Made by a program: the position numbers and the translations under genes. DNA of 64,000 nucleotides from Pyramidobacter sp. C12-8 (GTDB taxonomy: Bacteria; Synergistota; Synergistia; Synergistales; Dethiosulfovibrionaceae). Below, piece by piece: positions 61,198 to 64,000 of the stretch. The stretch covers positions 78,132 through 142,131 of the forward strand of contig NZ_MUHX01000003.1 in the NCBI RefSeq assembly GCF_002007215.1. The letters are read 5' to 3'. Numbering within the stretch: the first letter of the stretch is position 1; the number at the start of each line of letters is the position of its first letter. The notes beneath the pieces were generated by a model, which saw nothing but the letters and a program-made list of their open reading frames with translations, had not been told where the DNA came from and did not search any database.

Positions 61198-64000
61198 ATG
61201 AATGACACAGTGCGCGTGAAGGAACTGCGGCGCCGCCGCCTCGGCAGGCGGTCGGCGCTGCTTCTGGCGCTGGCGGCGGGCGCGGCCGGGGCGGACGTCG
61301 GCCGCGCCGTCGTCGTGACCGGCGACCAGCTGAACGTCGGCGAAAACAACACGCTCGGCGCGGAAGCCTACGCCGTGATCGGCAAAGACGCCAAGGCGAC
61401 GGGACGCCAGGCCATCGCCATGGGAACGGGCGCGGTCGCCAGCGGCGACCATGCCGTCGCCGTAGGGCAGGGCGCGACGGCCGATCACCATGCGTTCGCG
61501 CTCGGCAGCGGCGCGAACGCCTTCAGTTATTCCCTGGCGATCGGCAGAAACGCGACGACCGGCCAGCAGTATGCCCTCGCGATCGGCGAGGGCGCGAACG
61601 CCGGCGGGCGATATTCCCTTGCGATAGGAGGGAATGCGGCGGCCGCCGAGGACTCTATGGCGATCGGCAGGGGCGCGAACGCCAGCGCGGGCGAGACTCT
61701 CGCGATAGGAAAAGGAGCGACGACCGGCGCAGTACGTTCCCTCGCGTTCGGGAGCGGTTCGGAAGCCCTCGGCAACCAGTCCGCCGCGATCGGCACCAGC
61801 GCGAAAGCTCTGGGCCATGAAAGCGTCGCGATCGGGTATAAAGCGACGGCCATCTACAGCACCGCCGTTGCCTTAGGCGTCGGTGCGAAAGCCGAAGGCA
61901 ATCATTCCTTCGCGATGGGTGGCGGAGCGACAACCAAAGGAGACGGGAGTGCCGCAATTGGTCCCGGCGCGGTCTCCGGCGGCGATGGTTCTCTCGCCGT
62001 GGGAAGCGGCGCAAAAACCGAGAGTTATGGGACCATTGCATTCGGAGTCGCGGCGACGAGCAGCGGCAGAGACTCCATCGCCATAGGCAGCGGGGCGAAA
62101 GCCGACGGAGGTCCCACTGTCACGGCGGCGGCTCTTGCGATTGGAAAAGACGCGAAGGCGAACGGCGTCGGAGCCGTCGCAATAGGATTGAGCGCCACGG
62201 CCAGCGACTCAAGTGCCATCGCCTTGGGAAGCAGCGCCACGGCCAGCGGCGCTCAATCTTTTGCCGCCGGGATGGAGACGCGCGCCAGCGGTCACCGCTC
62301 CGTCGCGCTGGGATTCCGGTCGGAAGCCAGCGGCGAGGGGGCCTTTTCCTTCGGAGTCGGTGCGGAGGCCGCAGGGCACAGTTCCATGGCGCTGGGGCGC
62401 TCCGCAAAAACCCGCGGCCACGATTCCGTGGCGATGGGACATTCTTCGATCGCTACCGGCGACGAGTCCACCGCGCTGGGGAATCTTTCGTGGGCGCAGG
62501 GGAAGAACTCCCTAGCGGCGTCGGGCGGAAGGACCGCCGCCGGCGCGGCCAACGCCTTTGCCGCGGGAAAGGACGCCGTGGCGGCGTTGTCGGGCAGCGC
62601 CGCCCTCGGCGACGGCGCCACGGCCAACACCGCCGCCCAAAAAGCCGCCTATCTGGCGGACGGCAGAGAGACCCCGGAGTGGAAATCCACGCGCAACGCC
62701 GTCGCCGTGGGCAACGGCGCGCCGTATACCTATACCTACACAGATCTGAACGGCGATGAGGTTACGATCGACCTTCCCGTCGTCACCCGCCAGATCACCG
62801 GCGTGGCCGGCGGCACGGAGGACACCGACGCCGTCAACGTGGCCCAGCTCAAAGTCGTGAAAGGGGAGCTCGACGTGCTCTCCGCCGAAGCGCTGCGGAG
62901 CTGGACGGCCCAGGTCGACGGCGCCGACGTGAAGGTCGTCGACAAGACCGACCCCGTCCTCAACTTCAAGACCGGCGACAACATCGTCCTCACGGATGAC
63001 TCGGGCGCCATCAAGATCTCCACCAGCCTCACGCCCCACTTCGCCGGAGCGACCGTGGGCGCGGCCGCGGGCACGGCCAGGACCCGCCTCTACGACGGCT
63101 GGGCGGCCTTCGGCGGCATCTCCGTCAACGACGCCGCCGCAAGCAACACCGTCAAGGGTCTGAGCAACACCGCGCTCGATGCCGGCTGGGGCGAAAGCGC
63201 CCGCGCCGGACAGGCGGCGACCGAAGCGCAATTGAAGATCGTGGACGGCAAAGCCGAACAGAACGCCGTCGCCATCGCCGGCCTGACCGGCACGGTGAAC
63301 GGGTACACCGCCGACATCTCGAAACTGCAAGGCGGCTTCACCGTCAGCAACGAAGCGGGAACGAAACAGGCCATCACCCTCGGCGGCGCGACGAAGAAGA
63401 ACGTCAAGTTCGCCGGCGAAGCGGGCAAGATCGCCGTGACCGTGACCGCCGACGGGAGCGACGGCGCGAAAGTGACCGTGTCGGCCGACCCAAACCTCGG
63501 GACCAGCCTCAACATCGCCAGCAATTCGGCCATCACCAGCCTGAACAGCGCCGTGAACAGCCACACCAGCGACATCACCGCGCTCAAAGGCGGCTTCGAC
63601 CTCAAAGCCGGCAGCACGACGAACAACGTGCAGCTGGGCGGAACTTCGGTTCCGACCGTGGAATTCGCGACGACCGACGACACCATGACCGTCGGCCTGA
63701 CCGGCACCAAAGTCACCTACGGCATCGACGCGAGCAAACTCGCCCAGAACATCGCCGGCGACGTCATCACCAACATCAACAACGCGACCGCGACCCCGAT
63801 CACCAACATCAGCGCCAAGTTCGGCGTGACCGCGGAAACCGGCGCGAAGAAGACCGTGACCCTGGCCAAAGATACCGAACCGACGGTGAAATTCGAAGGC
63901 GACGGCGCCTACATCAAATCCGCGATGACCGCCGACGGCGTCAAATACAGCCTCGACACCGCGGCCCTGACCGGCGCCATCGGCGGAACGGCGAACTGGA
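61198..64000 (+). CDS. Trimeric autotransporter adhesin 3 (C-terminus beyond window)
   Basis: The open frame runs at least 934 codons to the window end without a stop. Short signal: basic MNDTVRVKELRRRRLGRR then ALLLALAAGAAGAD. A very long head of about 30 YadA-type 14-residue repeats follows (SLAIGRNATTG, AVAIGLSATASDSS and many others) to about residue 480. A neck [11 protein letters not shown] comes near 544, then a module starting LRSWTAQVDGADVKVVD near 565 that is homologous to the N-terminal module of adhesin 1, then stalk-like repeats (GGFTVSN, GGFDLKAG). AAGGAGG ten bases before the ATG fixes the start. The membrane anchor must lie to the right of the window. Confidence 0.93.
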   Translation, partial: MNDTVRVKELRRRRLGRRSALLLALAAGAAGADVGRAVVVTGDQLNVGENNTLGAEAYAVIGKDAKATGRQAIAMGTGAVASGDHAVAVGQGATADHHAFALGSGANAFSYSLAIGRNATTGQQYALAIGEGANAGGRYSLAIGGNAAAAEDSMAIGRGANASAGETLAIGKGATTGAVRSLAFGSGSEALGNQSAAIGTSAKALGHESVAIGYKATAIYSTAVALGVGAKAEGNHSFAMGGGATTKGDGSAAIGPGAVSGGDGSLAVGSGAKTESYGTIAFGVAATSSGRDSIAIGSGAKADGGPTVTAAALAIGKDAKANGVGAVAIGLSATASDSSAIALGSSATASGAQSFAAGMETRASGHRSVALGFRSEASGEGAFSFGVGAEAAGHSSMALGRSAKTRGHDSVAMGHSSIATGDESTALGNLSWAQGKNSLAASGGRTAAGAANAFAAGKDAVAALSGSAALGDGATANTAAQKAAYLADGRETPEWKSTRNAVAVGNGAPYTYTYTDLNGDEVTIDLPVVTRQITGVAGGTEDTDAVNVAQLKVVKGELDVLSAEALRSWTAQVDGADVKVVDKTDPVLNFKTGDNIVLTDDSGAIKISTSLTPHFAGATVGAAAGTARTRLYDGWAAFGGISVNDAAASNTVKGLSNTALDAGWGESARAGQAATEAQLKIVDGKAEQNAVAIAGLTGTVNGYTADISKLQGGFTVSNEAGTKQAITLGGATKKNVKFAGEAGKIAVTVTADGSDGAKVTVSADPNLGTSLNIASNSAITSLNSAVNSHTSDITALKGGFDLKAGSTTNNVQLGGTSVPTVEFATTDDTMTVGLTGTKVTYGIDASKLAQNIAGDVITNINNATATPITNISAKFGVTAETGAKKTVTLAKDTEPTVKFEGDGAYIKSAMTADGVKYSLDTAALTGAIGGTANW

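Noticed and set aside
61340..62640. Repeat array in adhesin 3 as a possible separate repeat element
   Set aside because: The repeats are YadA-head protein repeats in a single open frame, diverged at the DNA level.

Overview
The window looks like chromosomal DNA of a high-GC, Gram-negative anaerobe. An outer membrane is implied by three trimeric autotransporter adhesins. An anaerobic life is suggested by a superoxide-reductase-type protein, two radical SAM enzymes, amino-acid and peptide scavenging, and no respiratory genes. The gene mix (RodZ-PASTA-Rpe-RimO cluster, PxpABC, AzlCD, MetNIQ, NhaC) fits Synergistota, and a gut or oral Pyramidobacter-like organism is my best guess. That is inference from gene content, not from a marker gene.

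Layout. 1-6.4 kb: truncated aquaporin, amino-acid binding protein, nitroreductase, two small unknown genes, azlCD, and a PurF-like protein without the catalytic Cys. 6.2-9.9 kb: the 3' end of that purF-like gene recurs twice as fragments, separated by an AAA/DUF4143 ATPase and a radical SAM gene. 10.4-13.5 kb: first adhesin, with a 10-G tract upstream. 13.6-24.5 kb: long minus-strand housekeeping run (recA, thpR, pncC, pgpA, rimO, rodZ, rpe, PASTA protein, rsmB, membrane proteins, an aminotransferase). 24.8-31 kb: small proteins, superoxide reductase-like protein, DnaJ-class chaperone, dapF, dgkA, a BMP-family protein and a Na/Pi transporter. 31-36.5 kb: nhaC, amidohydrolase, GntR regulator, MBL-fold hydrolase. 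36.5-39.2 kb: SAM-riboswitch-controlled metNIQ. 40-49.3 kb: alpha/beta hydrolase, IclR regulator, an Fe/phosphonate-type ABC transporter with a PHP phosphoesterase, CapA, PepV. 49.7-52.8 kb: second adhesin. 53.2-57.1 kb: 5-oxoprolinase (pxpACB) with an NRAMP-like transporter. 57.2-60.5 kb: nfo, a C_GCAxxG_C_C protein, a cupin, and preQ1-riboswitch-controlled queT-queF. 61.2 kb to the end: third adhesin, truncated by the window, again with a 9-G tract upstream.

Structures that cut across the genes: (i) four copies of a parS-like palindrome, GTTCCACGTGGAAC, all between genes, suggesting an origin-proximal chromosome-segregation region; (ii) matched ATCTTTACGC-poly-G elements upstream of two of the three adhesins, suggesting phase variation; (iii) three copies of a small MITE-like repeat with CTATTTCTT ends; (iv) direct repeats of the purF 3' end flanking cargo genes; (v) a two-copy 11-7-11 inverted repeat. 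Nutrient acquisition (methionine, branched-chain amino acids, 5-oxoproline, dipeptides, queuosine precursor) and host-surface adhesion dominate the functional picture.
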